A DNA stretch of 64,000 nucleotides from Microbulbifer sp. SAOS-129_SWC (GCF_039696035.1 NZ_CP155567.1:3715001-3779000); one strand, 5' to 3'. Shown: positions 49,691 to 59,580, counted from the first letter of the stretch. The notes: a model not told the origin generated them from the letters alone. Program-made: numbers and translations.

Positions 49691-52288
49691 TTAAAAAGTG
49701 CTGTAGCTGAGACCGAGCACATATGTCGGGCCGTACTTCTCGTACTGGCCGTTGTAACCGGAGTTCTCGATATACAGGGGTTCGTCGTTCAGGTTGACGC
49801 CGCTGAACGACAGTTTCAGGCCGTTGGCAAACCGGTATTTCGCCGACAGGTCCACCTGCATATGGCTGTCCTGGTAGCTGTCCAGTGCCGCGTCTTCGCT
49901 GTTCACTGCCACCAGGCGTTCGCCGGTGAAGCTGGTGGACAGACGCAGGCTGAAGGCGTCGCGCTCGTAGCCGATAATAAAGTTACCCACCAGGTCCGAC
50001 TGCGACGGCAGCGCAATCTTGCTGCTGCGGCCGGCGCCGGCGCCGAGCCCCAGATCCGCTTCGGAATCGGACACGGTGGCGTTGGCGCGCAGCAACAGAC
50101 CGTTGTCAAAACCCTGGGTCCAGGACAGTTCTGCACCGGTCAGGGTCGCCGTGTCGCCGTTGATCGGCCGCAGGATTTCCGCATCGTCCACCACCAGGCT
50201 GCCCACGTACTGGGTCAGGTCGGTACTGGCGGTCACATCGGCGGTAACCACGAAGTTGTCGATCGCCTTGTGGAACACCCCCACGGAAAACATGCCCACG
50301 CGATCGGTGTAGTATTCGGCGGAGAGGTCGAAGTTCTGCGCCTCGTAGGGATCCAGCGCCGGGTTGCCCGCCTCCACTTTCAGCTCGCCGTCATCGTACT
50401 CGATCTCCTTGGCGGACGGATTGAGCTTGCCGAACGACGGGCGCGACAGGGATTCGGTGTAGGCGGCGCGCAACACGACGTTGTCGGTCAGGTCGTACTT
50501 GAAATTGACGCTGGGGAACAGGTCGTTGTAATCGCGCTGATAGCTCTCGCCACTGACGTAGACACCCTCGGCGACTTGCTCGGCACCGGCGATAGGCGCA
50601 CCGGATTCGATCACGCGATTGCCATCGGCGGAAAAATCGGTTTTCTCATAGCGCAACCCGTAAACCAGGTTGGCACGGTCGAATTCGATCGTGTGCATCG
50701 CGTACAGAGCGGTGACGTCCTCGTCCATGACATAATCGCGCGCGGAGTCCAGCGCAGTGGCTGTCTCGTCCACGGTGAAGTTGGCGCGATTGGCGCTGAT
50801 GAAACGGTTCAGCGCGCCCTTGTCGACGCCGGGGCCGAAAGCGGCCAGGCCGTAGTCGACCCGGCGCATGGCGAAGTCGGCCAGGGTATAGTCACCGCCG
50901 AAGCCGTCGTAGGTGGTGGCGTTGAGATCGCCGGTTTTTTCCCGGTTGCGCTGCTGCACACCGAACTTCAGTTCGGTCTGGTTGCCGGCCAGTTGCAGGT
51001 CGCGGCGCAGATCGAGGCGGAAGCTGACTTCCTCGTCGTCGGTGAAATTGTTCTCGACGACAATTTCGTCCAGCCCGTAACGGGACGGGTCGGTGGCCGC
51101 AGCGCTATCACTGGCGAACAGGTCGGGTGTGCGGCCGGCACTGGTGTAGCCGATTTCCAGCCCCTTCTGCTGGAAGGCGGTGTCGCGCCGATTCGGTTCA
51201 TTCTCCTCGGCGCGCGAGTAACCCAGCGCGTACTCCAGCCCCCACAGATCCAGATCGTGCTCGCCGCCAGCAATCACCGACAGGATCTTCTGCTCCTCGT
51301 AGCGGTCTTTCAGCGATTTCTTGATGCGCGCATCAGACCAGGTGGCCGAGCTTGCGGTGATGGTCTGCAGGTCGCCCTTATCCAGCTTGTACTCGTTGCG
51401 CTGGCGCTCTTCGTCGTCGGAAAAATCGGAGTAGAGGCTGTGCAGGTACAACTTGCCGGTGTCGCTCAGGCGGAAGTCCAGGTTGGCAGCCAGGCCGGTG
51501 CGCTCGCGGGTGATGGTGTAGTCGCGCTGCTCGATTTCCGGTGCACCGAAGGCTTCGGAACCGTCTTCCGCCTGCATCCTCTCCCAGACGCCATCGGTCT
51601 CCTCGTTCTCGGAACCGAAGTTGCGCTGTTGGTGGCTGGCGGCGATGGCCAGACCCAGCTGGCGGCCGCCGTCGAGCTCAAATACGTTGGTGAATTTGGC
51701 CGCGAGCTTGGGGCTGTGCTCGCCCTGCAGGTCGCTGTAGCTGTTTTCCACACCGATCTTGTAGGCGCTGCCGTCGTGATCGAGCGCATTCAGGCTCTTG
51801 ATCTCGATGGCACCACCGATGGAATCGGCGCTCATATCCGGGGTCAGCGTCTTGGATACCTCGAGGCTCGCCAGCAGGTCTGACGGAATCACGTCCAGGG
51901 CCACCGCGCGGGTGTCGGCTTCCGGCGCCGGCAGACTCATACCGCTGATAGTGGTGGCGTTCAGGCTGGGATCAATACCGCGCACTCCGACGAAGCGGCC
52001 CTCGCCCTGGTCGCGGGCGATAAAAACACCCGGCATCCGCTGCAGCGCCTCGGTGACATTGGCATCCGGCAGTTCGCCGATGGCATCGGCGGTCTGTACC
52101 GCGACCACCTTGTTGGAATGGCGCTGACGATCGATATCACTGCGCGCGTTGGCAGCCTGGGCGGTAACTTGTACCGTCTCCATCGAGGCGCTGCTATCGT
52201 CGGCGGCGGCGTTGATCGAAATAATTGCGGTGGCGAGCGCGGTCAGCGGCAGGACCAGCCGGCGCGCAGTGCGAGCGTCGTTTTTCAT
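49691..52288 (-). CDS. TonB-dependent receptor linked to phytase
   Basis: The 865-residue protein has a signal peptide (about 1-28), a TonB-box-like METVQVTAQ, a plug with GRFVGVRGIDPSLNATTISGM and a large barrel ending TYVLGLSYSTF. The TonB3-type catecholate-like pattern DANVTEALQRMPGVFIARDQGEG is typical of receptors for phosphorylated or carbohydrate substrates in Caulobacter and marine gammaproteobacteria. The phytase gene downstream on the same strand suggests import of phytate or inositol phosphates. It is separated from phytase by a terminator. A weak Pho-box-like sequence lies in its leader. Confidence 0.88.
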   Translation of the reverse strand: MKNDARTARRLVLPLTALATAIISINAAADDSSASMETVQVTAQAANARSDIDRQRHSNKVVAVQTADAIGELPDANVTEALQRMPGVFIARDQGEGRFVGVRGIDPSLNATTISGMSLPAPEADTRAVALDVIPSDLLASLEVSKTLTPDMSADSIGGAIEIKSLNALDHDGSAYKIGVENSYSDLQGEHSPKLAAKFTNVFELDGGRQLGLAIAASHQQRNFGSENEETDGVWERMQAEDGSEAFGAPEIEQRDYTITRERTGLAANLDFRLSDTGKLYLHSLYSDFSDDEERQRNEYKLDKGDLQTITASSATWSDARIKKSLKDRYEEQKILSVIAGGEHDLDLWGLEYALGYSRAEENEPNRRDTAFQQKGLEIGYTSAGRTPDLFASDSAAATDPSRYGLDEIVVENNFTDDEEVSFRLDLRRDLQLAGNQTELKFGVQQRNREKTGDLNATTYDGFGGDYTLADFAMRRVDYGLAAFGPGVDKGALNRFISANRANFTVDETATALDSARDYVMDEDVTALYAMHTIEFDRANLVYGLRYEKTDFSADGNRVIESGAPIAGAEQVAEGVYVSGESYQRDYNDLFPSVNFKYDLTDNVVLRAAYTESLSRPSFGKLNPSAKEIEYDDGELKVEAGNPALDPYEAQNFDLSAEYYTDRVGMFSVGVFHKAIDNFVVTADVTASTDLTQYVGSLVVDDAEILRPINGDTATLTGAELSWTQGFDNGLLLRANATVSDSEADLGLGAGAGRSSKIALPSQSDLVGNFIIGYERDAFSLRLSTSFTGERLVAVNSEDAALDSYQDSHMQVDLSAKYRFANGLKLSFSGVNLNDEPLYIENSGYNGQYEKYGPTYVLGLSYSTF

Positions 52289-52354
52289 AGCATCCCCATT
52301 CCCGTTTTTTAAGCGGTGATTTTTCTTGAATGGAGTGCAGGCTAGTCAGCTTAT

Positions 52355-52372
52355 ATGAAAAGTGCGTGACGC
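52355..52372 (-). promoter_or_regulatory. Weak Pho-box-like sequence before the phytase-linked receptor
   Basis: On the minus strand, GCGTCACGCACTTTTCAT has the 7-4-7 spacing of a Pho box, with 5 of 7 matches in each half-site. It lies about 67 bases before the receptor start. The match is well below that of the pst site, so PhoB control here is only a possibility suggested by gene function. Confidence 0.3.
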
Positions 52373-52470
52373 TTTTTTTAAATTTGTCCTGCCGCGACAC
52401 GGCGAGGATAGGTGCGGGTTCTGAGCCCGATGGCCGGTTTTACCAGCCGCCGGGTCGTGCCTTCGGGGAG

Positions 52471-54375
52471 TTACCAGGCGAGCGCCTCTACCGCGCGATC
52501 CCGGCCCTGTTGCTTGGCCTCGTACAATGCCTTGTCGGCGCAGTGCAGCAGCTCGTCGACACTCGCCTCGCAGCGGAAGTAAGCGACGCCGATACTGGCG
52601 GTAAATCGCAGCGGGCCATTCGGGGCTGTCAATTCCACTGCGGCAATCTCGTCGCGCAAACGCCGGGCCATCTCCATCGCCCCGTGGCGGTCTTCGTTCA
52701 GCAGCAGCGCAAATTCCTCGCCGCCGATACGCCCGAACAGGTCGATGTCGCGAATATGGTTGGCGATCGCCGCGCTGAACGCGCACAGCGCGTCATCACC
52801 AATGGCGTGACCGTGGGTGTCATTGATGGATTTGAAATGATCGATATCCAGCATCAACAGGCACAACGGCAGGCTTTTGCGTTTGGCCAGATCGAGCCGG
52901 ATTTCCGCCTCGGCAAAGAAGCTGCGGCGATTGTGAATGCCGGTGAGGAGGTCGGTTCTGGCCTCCCGTTCGGCCAGCACTTTGGCCGCCTCCAGCTCGT
53001 GGGTGCGGGCACGCACCTGGGTTTCCAGTTCTGCCTTGGAGTGCTCCAGCTGTCTCCTGTAGCGCTGCTCCGCCTCCTCTTTCTGCTGACGCAGCCGCCG
53101 CACCTTGATACCCATGGCCACCATGATGGTAATCATCTCGATAAACGAGGCCACCGGCGGCCAGTAATAATTGACCGTGGTATGTGCAACCAGGCCCAGG
53201 TCGCGCAGTGCCTGTACCACCAGGCCGATTACCAGCAGGCTCCATGCCAGGCCGAACAGCAGTGCCTCGCGATTCCCCTGACGCCAGCGCACCAGGGCCG
53301 CAATCGAAATGAGCGGATAGAGCAGCAGCGCGATGGTCATCGAGATAATCGACAGCGCGGTGAGATTCAGCGCGGCACAGGTCAGCAGGAAGCAGGCATT
53401 GACCATCTTGAACTTCAGCAGATAGTCGAATCGGGGAATATGTTCGGCGGTGCGCAGGAACATCCGCGAAAACCAGACCCCACAGAAAATCGACAGCCCC
53501 CCGGCCAGCGATATGTAATTCCAGTGGAAGTGCTCGGTCAGCAGGTACTGATGGGTGTACCCCAGGATGGTCGACCAGGCGATGACTTTGGACGCGGCGT
53601 AAATGGAATAGGTGTAGTAGACCCGGGTCCGCGAGGCGACGCCAGCCAGTAGGGAGAAAACTGCCATCAGGCTGAAGCCGCCGAACAGAAACCCCAGCAC
53701 ATAGGTTTCCAGGTTGTTTTCCGCCCGCAGCGCCCGAGGCTTCCAGATACGCATGGCCGGCACGACAAAGCCCAGCTCGTCGGAGCTGAACTTGATCATC
53801 AGCTCGCTGCTCTCACCGGCCGGAATGGTCAGCGGTACAACGAAGCGGTTGTGGGGGACCGGGCGCGCGGAAAACGAGTCGCTCATCGCCATCTTTGCCA
53901 GCAGGTGGAACTGCGGAACAACTTCCGCAGTACTGCCCGCGCTGGCCGCCTGCGGCGTGGTCAACGGTCTCTGGTAGGCCTCCAGCCGAATCAGCTGGTG
54001 ATCGACATATTCGATATGCAGGGTCAGGTCGCTATCGGTGGTATTTCTGAGTATCACATGGGACCAGAAAGCGCCCGCCTGCAGGCCCGTCGAACCCGCA
54101 CTGTGTAGCGGCGCGAAATCGCCATGACGATAGGCCCGATAGGCCGACACCAGATCACTCCTGCCTTCTTTATCGTGCCATATCTCCGCCTGTCCGGTCG
54201 TGGTGCCTCCGAGCTCCTGCTTGCCGACAGCAATGGATTGCTGCGCGAGGCAACTCAGGGGCAGCAGGATAAGCATGGCCAGCAGCAGCCTGGCCCACTG
54301 GTACCGTCCGGGGAGAGATACCGACGTTCGACAGGTTCTTGTGTACTTGTGCCTGTTCAATCGAAAAATATTCAT
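52471..54375 (-). CDS. Membrane diguanylate cyclase (7TMR-DISM sensor and GGDEF)
   Basis: The ATG at 54375 gives 634 residues; a GTG further upstream is possible, since neither has a strong ribosome-binding site. The order is a signal-like helix (about 27-45), a periplasmic 7TMR-DISM extracellular domain (about 65-205), seven membrane helices (about 225-415), a coiled coil (KVRRLRQQKEEAEQRYRRQLEH...) and a GGDEF domain. The active-site motif is GGEEF, with an intact inhibitory RxxD site (RDID) five residues before it. It should make cyclic di-GMP in response to a periplasmic ligand, probably a carbohydrate-like molecule. Confidence 0.92.
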   Translation of the reverse strand: MNIFRLNRHKYTRTCRTSVSLPGRYQWARLLLAMLILLPLSCLAQQSIAVGKQELGGTTTGQAEIWHDKEGRSDLVSAYRAYRHGDFAPLHSAGSTGLQAGAFWSHVILRNTTDSDLTLHIEYVDHQLIRLEAYQRPLTTPQAASAGSTAEVVPQFHLLAKMAMSDSFSARPVPHNRFVVPLTIPAGESSELMIKFSSDELGFVVPAMRIWKPRALRAENNLETYVLGFLFGGFSLMAVFSLLAGVASRTRVYYTYSIYAASKVIAWSTILGYTHQYLLTEHFHWNYISLAGGLSIFCGVWFSRMFLRTAEHIPRFDYLLKFKMVNACFLLTCAALNLTALSIISMTIALLLYPLISIAALVRWRQGNREALLFGLAWSLLVIGLVVQALRDLGLVAHTTVNYYWPPVASFIEMITIMVAMGIKVRRLRQQKEEAEQRYRRQLEHSKAELETQVRARTHELEAAKVLAEREARTDLLTGIHNRRSFFAEAEIRLDLAKRKSLPLCLLMLDIDHFKSINDTHGHAIGDDALCAFSAAIANHIRDIDLFGRIGGEEFALLLNEDRHGAMEMARRLRDEIAAVELTAPNGPLRFTASIGVAYFRCEASVDELLHCADKALYEAKQQGRDRAVEALAW

Positions 54376-54624
54376 CGGAATACGGTTGGCTAGGAGTTTT
54401 TCGTTTTTATAATGCTCGGCTCTAATGCATGCCAGCACCGTGGTCTGAAGACGCCAAGATTACTACAATCGCCGGCCAACCGGGATGAATTTACCTGTGC
54501 GAGCAGACCTGATTTACGGGATTGACAGGAAAGTTCAATCTTCGCTGCATCATAACCCGGCACTGAGACCGCCATCGAACCCTTTCGGTTCATTCGCCGG
54601 CACAAAGAAACAGGGAGAGCAGAG

Positions 54625-55410
54625 TTGCAGCAGGTCAATTTCCAGCAGGTGAACTGGTACGCGGCGCGCGCGGCCGCGGCCTACCAGTCCGAGGCCGACA
54701 TCCGCAAGTCCTACCCCGACACGGCTCTGGTTTCCACCAGCGGCGGTGAGGTGCAGTACTTCCTCGAACGCGAGACCAATCCGAAGCGGCAGGTCATCGT
54801 GATTCGCGGCACCGACAATCTCCGCAATGCCGGCGAGGATGCCGACTATGTCGAGTCCGAAAACCCGCGGCTCGGCATTTACGTACACCGGGGCTTCGAC
54901 CAGACCGCGATACAGATCTACCGTGCCCTGTTACCGCAGCTGGACAAGCGGCTGCCGGTCCTGCTCACCGGCCACTCCCTCGGTGCGGCGATATCCACCC
55001 TGTTGATGATGTACCTGCACGAGGACGGCTTCACGCTGGGCCCGTCGATCAATTTTGGCCAACCCAAGGTGACCAATAAGGCGGGCGCAGCGAAGTACCA
55101 CTTTCTGCCGCTGCTGCGTGTCGTCGACGAAAACGACCTGGTGCCGCTGGTGCCGCCCGACGACCTGATCGACGCCATCCACGGAGGCTACGCCCATTTC
55201 GGTCCGGAGCTGATGCTGCTGGAGGGCGAGTACTACGTCTATGAGAACGCCCACCAGAGCCGCCAGGGCGCGGTCACGTCCTTCTGGAAAAACCTCGCTG
55301 ACCTGAGCGTTAGCGAACACTACATGCAGAAATACCTGCGCAATATTACCTCGAAACTGGCACACGCGATTCAGGTCAAGTACAGCCAGCGCGAAGAATT
55401 TATCCAATAA
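54625..55410 (+). CDS. Class 3 lipase-like protein
   Basis: The TTG start at 54625 is favoured by GGGAGAG about 8 bases upstream. The 261-residue protein has the alpha/beta-hydrolase fold of fungal-type class 3 lipases, with the nucleophile in TGHSLGAA (Ser118), the acid in VVDENDLVPLVPP (Asp171) and the histidine in YAHFGPE (His191). An early RGTDNLRN motif corresponds to the oxyanion region. No signal peptide is seen, so it is either cytoplasmic or exported by another route. It is followed 26 bases later by the RoxA-like gene, so the three genes 54625-58842 form an operon. Confidence 0.85.
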   Translation: MQQVNFQQVNWYAARAAAAYQSEADIRKSYPDTALVSTSGGEVQYFLERETNPKRQVIVIRGTDNLRNAGEDADYVESENPRLGIYVHRGFDQTAIQIYRALLPQLDKRLPVLLTGHSLGAAISTLLMMYLHEDGFTLGPSINFGQPKVTNKAGAAKYHFLPLLRVVDENDLVPLVPPDDLIDAIHGGYAHFGPELMLLEGEYYVYENAHQSRQGAVTSFWKNLADLSVSEHYMQKYLRNITSKLAHAIQVKYSQREEFIQ

Positions 55411-55435
55411 CAATCACTATTTCTCAGGGGGATCC

Positions 55436-57586
55436 ATGTCACTCGCACGGCTGATGCGACTTCGACTCGCGAGCCTGGGCAGGCACATCAAGGCGCTGCC
55501 CGGCAAACTCTTCTTCGGCACCTGGCACTGGTTGAGACGCCTCGCTCGCGCACTGGCCGCCCTGTGGTGCGCACTGGGGCCGCGCTGGCTCAGGGTCTGC
55601 CTGGTCCTCGCCGCAGTGGTGCTGGTTGGTTATGGCAAGCTGGCCGCCTACCTCAAACCCAATCTCACCGAGGAGCATATCTACCGTCTGCAATACCTGA
55701 ACGACGGCTGGACCGACGAGCAGCGCCACACCTTTTACTACACCCCGCAGGGTACCGAACTGCTGGGTATGGACTACGACTGGCTCGTGAATCTGGAGCT
55801 GCCGCTGTCCCACGAGCGCCTCGCCAGCGCCGCCAATATGCGCGGCTGGGGCTTTGTGGTGGCACCGGGTCAGCGCCCCGACCGCCTCAATCCGGGTAAC
55901 CTGCCGGTAGGGCTGACCATGCATACCGACCCGACCAGCGGCCGGCAGCGGCTGGATTTCGGCTGCGCCACCTGCCACACCGGCGAGCTGCACTACAAGG
56001 GCACCGCCCTGCGCGTCGACGGCGGCCAGGCGATGCAGAGCCTGTCCAATCCCAAGCGCGGTGAATTCATCACCACCCTGGGCGCCTCCGTGTTCGAGAC
56101 ACTGCTCAACCCGGCCAAGTGGGACAGATTCGCCACCCGCGTCGCCGGTGCGGACGAAGACAAGCGCAGTGCACTGAAAAAAGAATTCTGGCAGTTTGCC
56201 CACCGCCTGAAGAAATTCAGCAACAGCGCCGGTGCGCCCAAATACTACCCGGTGGAAGAGGGACGCGGACGTATCGACGCGGTCGGGCGGATCGCCAATG
56301 TGGTGTTCGGCTATCGCCTGAACGAACCGGACAATTACCGGCCGGCAGATGCCCCGGCCAGCTTCCCCTTCCTGTGGGATATCTGGCGTTTTGACTGGGT
56401 GCAGTACACCGGCTTCACCAACCAGGCCATGGCCCGCAACATCGGTGAAACTCTGGGCGTACTGGCGCCGATCAAACTGCTCGACGCCGACGGCCAGGTC
56501 CTCAAGGGTGCCGACTTCGGCCAGACCTCGATCGACCTGGAAGGACTGCACTGCGTCGAGGGGCTGCTGCGCAAACTGAAGCCGCCGAAGTGGCCGGAGC
56601 CCGTGCTGGGCAAGATTGATATCGCCAAAGCACGTACCGGCAAGGCGCTGTTCGAAGGGCGCTGCGCCTACTGCCACGGCCCGCACCGGAGCAAATCCTA
56701 TCGCTGGCCCATCGCTGACAACCCGTCGGCGACGGTGCCCGGGCAGATCGCCACCAACTGGCAGTGGGACATGGACGGTGAGGTCAGTCGCAGCGACGGC
56801 AACGCCTACCGCGATGACTGGCGCAGCACCATGTGGTCGCTGCCGTGGATCAGCACCAAGGTGATCGGCACCGACAGCAAGCTGGCGGACAACTACATCG
56901 ACAACCGCTACGACCTGGGCAAGCTGTTCCCCGGCGCGAAACCCGCGAATGCCGGCGAGGGCCTGCAGCTGCTGCTCAACGACCTGGTGCCGAAACTCTA
57001 CGGCCGCGAGGGGATCGAGGGCGCGCAGCAGGTGGCGGACTTCGACGGCCTCAACGTGCCATTTCGCATCGAGAACCAGCGCGCCTACAAGGCCAGGCCC
57101 CTGCACGGCGTGTGGGCAACCCCGCCGTTCCTGCACAACGGCTCGGTACCCACCATCTACGACCTGCTGTCGCCGCTGCGCGCGCGGCCGAAGACCTTTT
57201 ACGTGGGCAACCGCGAATACGATCCAAACAAGCTCGGCTATGTCACCGCCTATTCGCCCGGCAGCTTCCTGATGGACACCAGCATCGACGGCAACCGCAA
57301 CACCGGCCACCTGTTTACCGATGTGGATATGCCCGGCCGGATCGGCAACCTGCTCAGCGAGGAACAGCGCTACGCGATCATCGAGTACCTCAAAGTCATG
57401 GGCAACCCGGATTTCGACACCGCCCTCGGTGGCGACCCGATGGACTGGAATCACTATGCGCAGGCGCCGCAAGACAATTCCACCGCCCGCGCCTGCACCG
57501 CCGCCCACGGACAACCGCTGACCGTCGCCGACCGTGGCCCGGTACGTAAGAGCGCGCCGCAGAGCGCACAGGAGGACGCACAGTGA
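55436..57586 (+). CDS. RoxA-like di-heme cytochrome c protein
   Basis: The 716-residue protein has an N-terminal membrane anchor (about 52-70) preceded by a long basic tail. Two c-type heme-binding sites are present: CATCH (177-181) and CAYCH (410-414). The ending (LHGVWATPPFLHNGSVPTIYDLL and LLSEEQRYAIIEYLKVMGNP) is that of the RoxA/RoxB and bacterial di-heme cytochrome c peroxidase group. Rubber oxygenase RoxA cleaves polyisoprene double bonds with oxygen. Other members have unknown substrates. The neighbouring lipase and catalase-like genes suggest unsaturated lipids rather than rubber. A TGA stop overlaps the next start (GTGA). Confidence 0.87.
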   Translation: MSLARLMRLRLASLGRHIKALPGKLFFGTWHWLRRLARALAALWCALGPRWLRVCLVLAAVVLVGYGKLAAYLKPNLTEEHIYRLQYLNDGWTDEQRHTFYYTPQGTELLGMDYDWLVNLELPLSHERLASAANMRGWGFVVAPGQRPDRLNPGNLPVGLTMHTDPTSGRQRLDFGCATCHTGELHYKGTALRVDGGQAMQSLSNPKRGEFITTLGASVFETLLNPAKWDRFATRVAGADEDKRSALKKEFWQFAHRLKKFSNSAGAPKYYPVEEGRGRIDAVGRIANVVFGYRLNEPDNYRPADAPASFPFLWDIWRFDWVQYTGFTNQAMARNIGETLGVLAPIKLLDADGQVLKGADFGQTSIDLEGLHCVEGLLRKLKPPKWPEPVLGKIDIAKARTGKALFEGRCAYCHGPHRSKSYRWPIADNPSATVPGQIATNWQWDMDGEVSRSDGNAYRDDWRSTMWSLPWISTKVIGTDSKLADNYIDNRYDLGKLFPGAKPANAGEGLQLLLNDLVPKLYGREGIEGAQQVADFDGLNVPFRIENQRAYKARPLHGVWATPPFLHNGSVPTIYDLLSPLRARPKTFYVGNREYDPNKLGYVTAYSPGSFLMDTSIDGNRNTGHLFTDVDMPGRIGNLLSEEQRYAIIEYLKVMGNPDFDTALGGDPMDWNHYAQAPQDNSTARACTAAHGQPLTVADRGPVRKSAPQSAQEDAQ

Positions 57587-58842
57587 TCCGCAGATACCTT
57601 CTCTCAATCGCGCTGCTCAGCAGCGCCACCCTGGCCGACACGCCGCCACAGCGGGACACTATCGAGCTGGACACGCTGGGCATGGAAATCTCCGCAGAGG
57701 AAAAGCAGGCGATTGTGCGCGCAATGGAACTGGGGCGCGAGATCTCGCGCAAGGCGGAAAAGATCAACGGCTTGCCCTACCGCCGCGACGCCCATGCCAA
57801 GGCCACCGGCTGTGTGCGCGCGACTTTTTCGATCAATGGCGATATCCCGGCACAGTTCCGGCACAGCGTGTTCGCCGAACCCGGACGCGCATACCACGCG
57901 TGGATCCGCTTTTCCAACGGCGACATGACCGTACAGGCAGACTCGAAACCCGATGCCCGCGGCATGGCGATCAAGCTGCTGGACGTCAGCGGGGAGAAAA
58001 TCGCCCCGGAACTGCAGGGGCCGGCGACGCAGGATTTCATCATGACCAACACGCCTGCGTTCTTTAACCGCAACATCTACGACTACGTGGACAACATGAG
58101 TTACCTGGCCAACCTGGATCGCACCGGTTGGTTCTTCGGGCTGGCGCCGCCGCGCTTCCACCCGAAGCTGTTCTACCGCGCTGCGCAGACGGTGTCCTCC
58201 AAGATCAACTCGCCACTCGCGCCGCAGTATTACTCGATGCTGCCCTACCAGCTCGGCGACACGGCGCTGAAGTTCTCCGCGCGCCCGTGCCCGGGCATGC
58301 AGTTCGCCGCCGACGGCAAGCACGCGGACAGCAATTACCTCACCGAGGCCATGGCGCAGCAGCTGGATGGCGGCGCGGCCTGCTTCGATTTCATGGTGCA
58401 GCAAAGGATGCCCGGGGCGGATATGCCGCTGGACGACGCCGCGGTGATCTGGTCGGAAAGCGCCTCGCCGTTCGTGCCGGTCGCGCGCATCAATATCCCC
58501 GCACAGTCGTTTTCCGGTGAGGCACAGCAGGAGTTCTGCGAGAACCTGTCGATGAACCCCTGGCACGGTGTCGGCGAGTGGCAGCCGCTGGGCAGCCTGA
58601 ATCGCGCCCGCCGGCTGGTGTACCACGCCGTATCGCAGTTCCGGCACGGCGCCAACCAGGTCGCCATGTCCGAGCCCGACAGCTGGTGCCTGGATGGCGA
58701 ATCCCAGTGCGATTTATCCGCGGACTTCCACCACAGCAAGGCCCGCTGGCCGCTGCCGCGCTGCTTCGATCCAATGTACCGGCCGCTGGACGGTTCGGAG
58801 CCGCAGTCGGAATGCCCGCAGAAGGATGGCGGGCGCTATTAG
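57583..58842 (+). CDS. Catalase-like heme protein, exported
   Basis: The 419-residue protein has a signal peptide (about 1-18, ATLA) and a GTG start overlapping the previous stop, with GGAGG upstream. It keeps the catalase-fold heme residues: distal His71 (in RDAHAKATGCVRATFSI), Asn156 in MTNTPAFFNRN, and the proximal motif RRLVY with Tyr347 and Arg343. It is shorter than hydrogen-peroxide catalases and belongs to the catalase-like group that includes lipid-hydroperoxide-converting enzymes related to allene oxide synthase. The operon with a lipase and a RoxA-like oxygenase makes a lipid-hydroperoxide substrate plausible, but that is inference. Confidence 0.85.
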   Translation: MIRRYLLSIALLSSATLADTPPQRDTIELDTLGMEISAEEKQAIVRAMELGREISRKAEKINGLPYRRDAHAKATGCVRATFSINGDIPAQFRHSVFAEPGRAYHAWIRFSNGDMTVQADSKPDARGMAIKLLDVSGEKIAPELQGPATQDFIMTNTPAFFNRNIYDYVDNMSYLANLDRTGWFFGLAPPRFHPKLFYRAAQTVSSKINSPLAPQYYSMLPYQLGDTALKFSARPCPGMQFAADGKHADSNYLTEAMAQQLDGGAACFDFMVQQRMPGADMPLDDAAVIWSESASPFVPVARINIPAQSFSGEAQQEFCENLSMNPWHGVGEWQPLGSLNRARRLVYHAVSQFRHGANQVAMSEPDSWCLDGESQCDLSADFHHSKARWPLPRCFDPMYRPLDGSEPQSECPQKDGGRY

Positions 58843-58855
58843 GCCGGGCGGCCTG

Positions 58856-59464
58856 TTAGACGGAAAAGAACTGCTGGATCCCCAGCAGTACATTGGTGGT
58901 GGCCACCGAGGCGAGGATCAGGCCCATCACCCGGCTGACGATGCTGGCGCCGGCGCTGCCGATCCAGCGGTAGATCCAGCCGGCGGTGAGCAGGATCAGC
59001 AACACGATGGCCAGCACCGCCAGCATGGCTGTGGCGGTGCGCGCCTGGTGGATGAAATCGAAGCGGTAATTGTCGGTCAGGACCACCGCCGCCAGCATGG
59101 CACCGGGCGAGGCGATGGAGGGCACGGCCAGCGGGAAGATGGCCGTCTCGTGCCCGCCCTGCACTATCTCCAGCTCGCTCTCCGGCTTGCCCTCACCAAA
59201 AATCATCGTCAGTGCGAACAGGAACAGCACCGCGCCACCGGCCACCTGGAAGGCCGACAGCGGCACGCCGATGTTCTCCAGCAGGTACTGCCCGGCAAGC
59301 AGGAAGAAAAACAGAATACCGGTGGCCACCACCACGGCCATCAGGGCAATTCTGCGTTTCTGCCAGTCGGCGTGACGCGCGGTCACGGCAATGAACACCG
59401 GCAGGGTGCCCACCGGATCGATCACCGCAAAGAAAAAGACAAAGCTGCTGATCCAATCGTTCAA
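58856..59464 (-). CDS. MarC family inner-membrane protein
   Basis: The 202-residue protein has six hydrophobic helices of the UPF0056/MarC family (FFFAVIDPVGTLPVFIAVTA and FPLAVPSIASPGAMLAAVVLTDNY, the latter a conserved P-S-I-A-S-PG motif). MarC proteins were once linked to multiple antibiotic resistance, but the role is unproven; a metabolite-export role has been proposed for relatives. The gene is convergent with the catalase-like gene; only 13 bases separate the two stops. Confidence 0.9.
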   Translation of the reverse strand: MNDWISSFVFFFAVIDPVGTLPVFIAVTARHADWQKRRIALMAVVVATGILFFFLLAGQYLLENIGVPLSAFQVAGGAVLFLFALTMIFGEGKPESELEIVQGGHETAIFPLAVPSIASPGAMLAAVVLTDNYRFDFIHQARTATAMLAVLAIVLLILLTAGWIYRWIGSAGASIVSRVMGLILASVATTNVLLGIQQFFSV

Positions 59465-59580
59465 GTGAAGCTCCGCGACAGCGTGCTACTATCGGCTTGA
59501 ACCTCTTTGCCGGCGCGGCCCAGGGCTGCGCCGGCAGAGGGCGGGCGTTGATTCGAATACCCAAATGAAAAGTCTAGTGC

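Noticed and set aside
49862..51883. 673-residue open frame antisense to the phytase-linked receptor
   Set aside because: It is a shadow of the receptor gene, with no start signal or recognisable domain.
55439..57607. 722-residue open frame antisense to the RoxA-like gene
   Set aside because: The composition is valine- and histidine-rich, typical of a reverse-complement shadow; the opposite frame has heme motifs and family segments.
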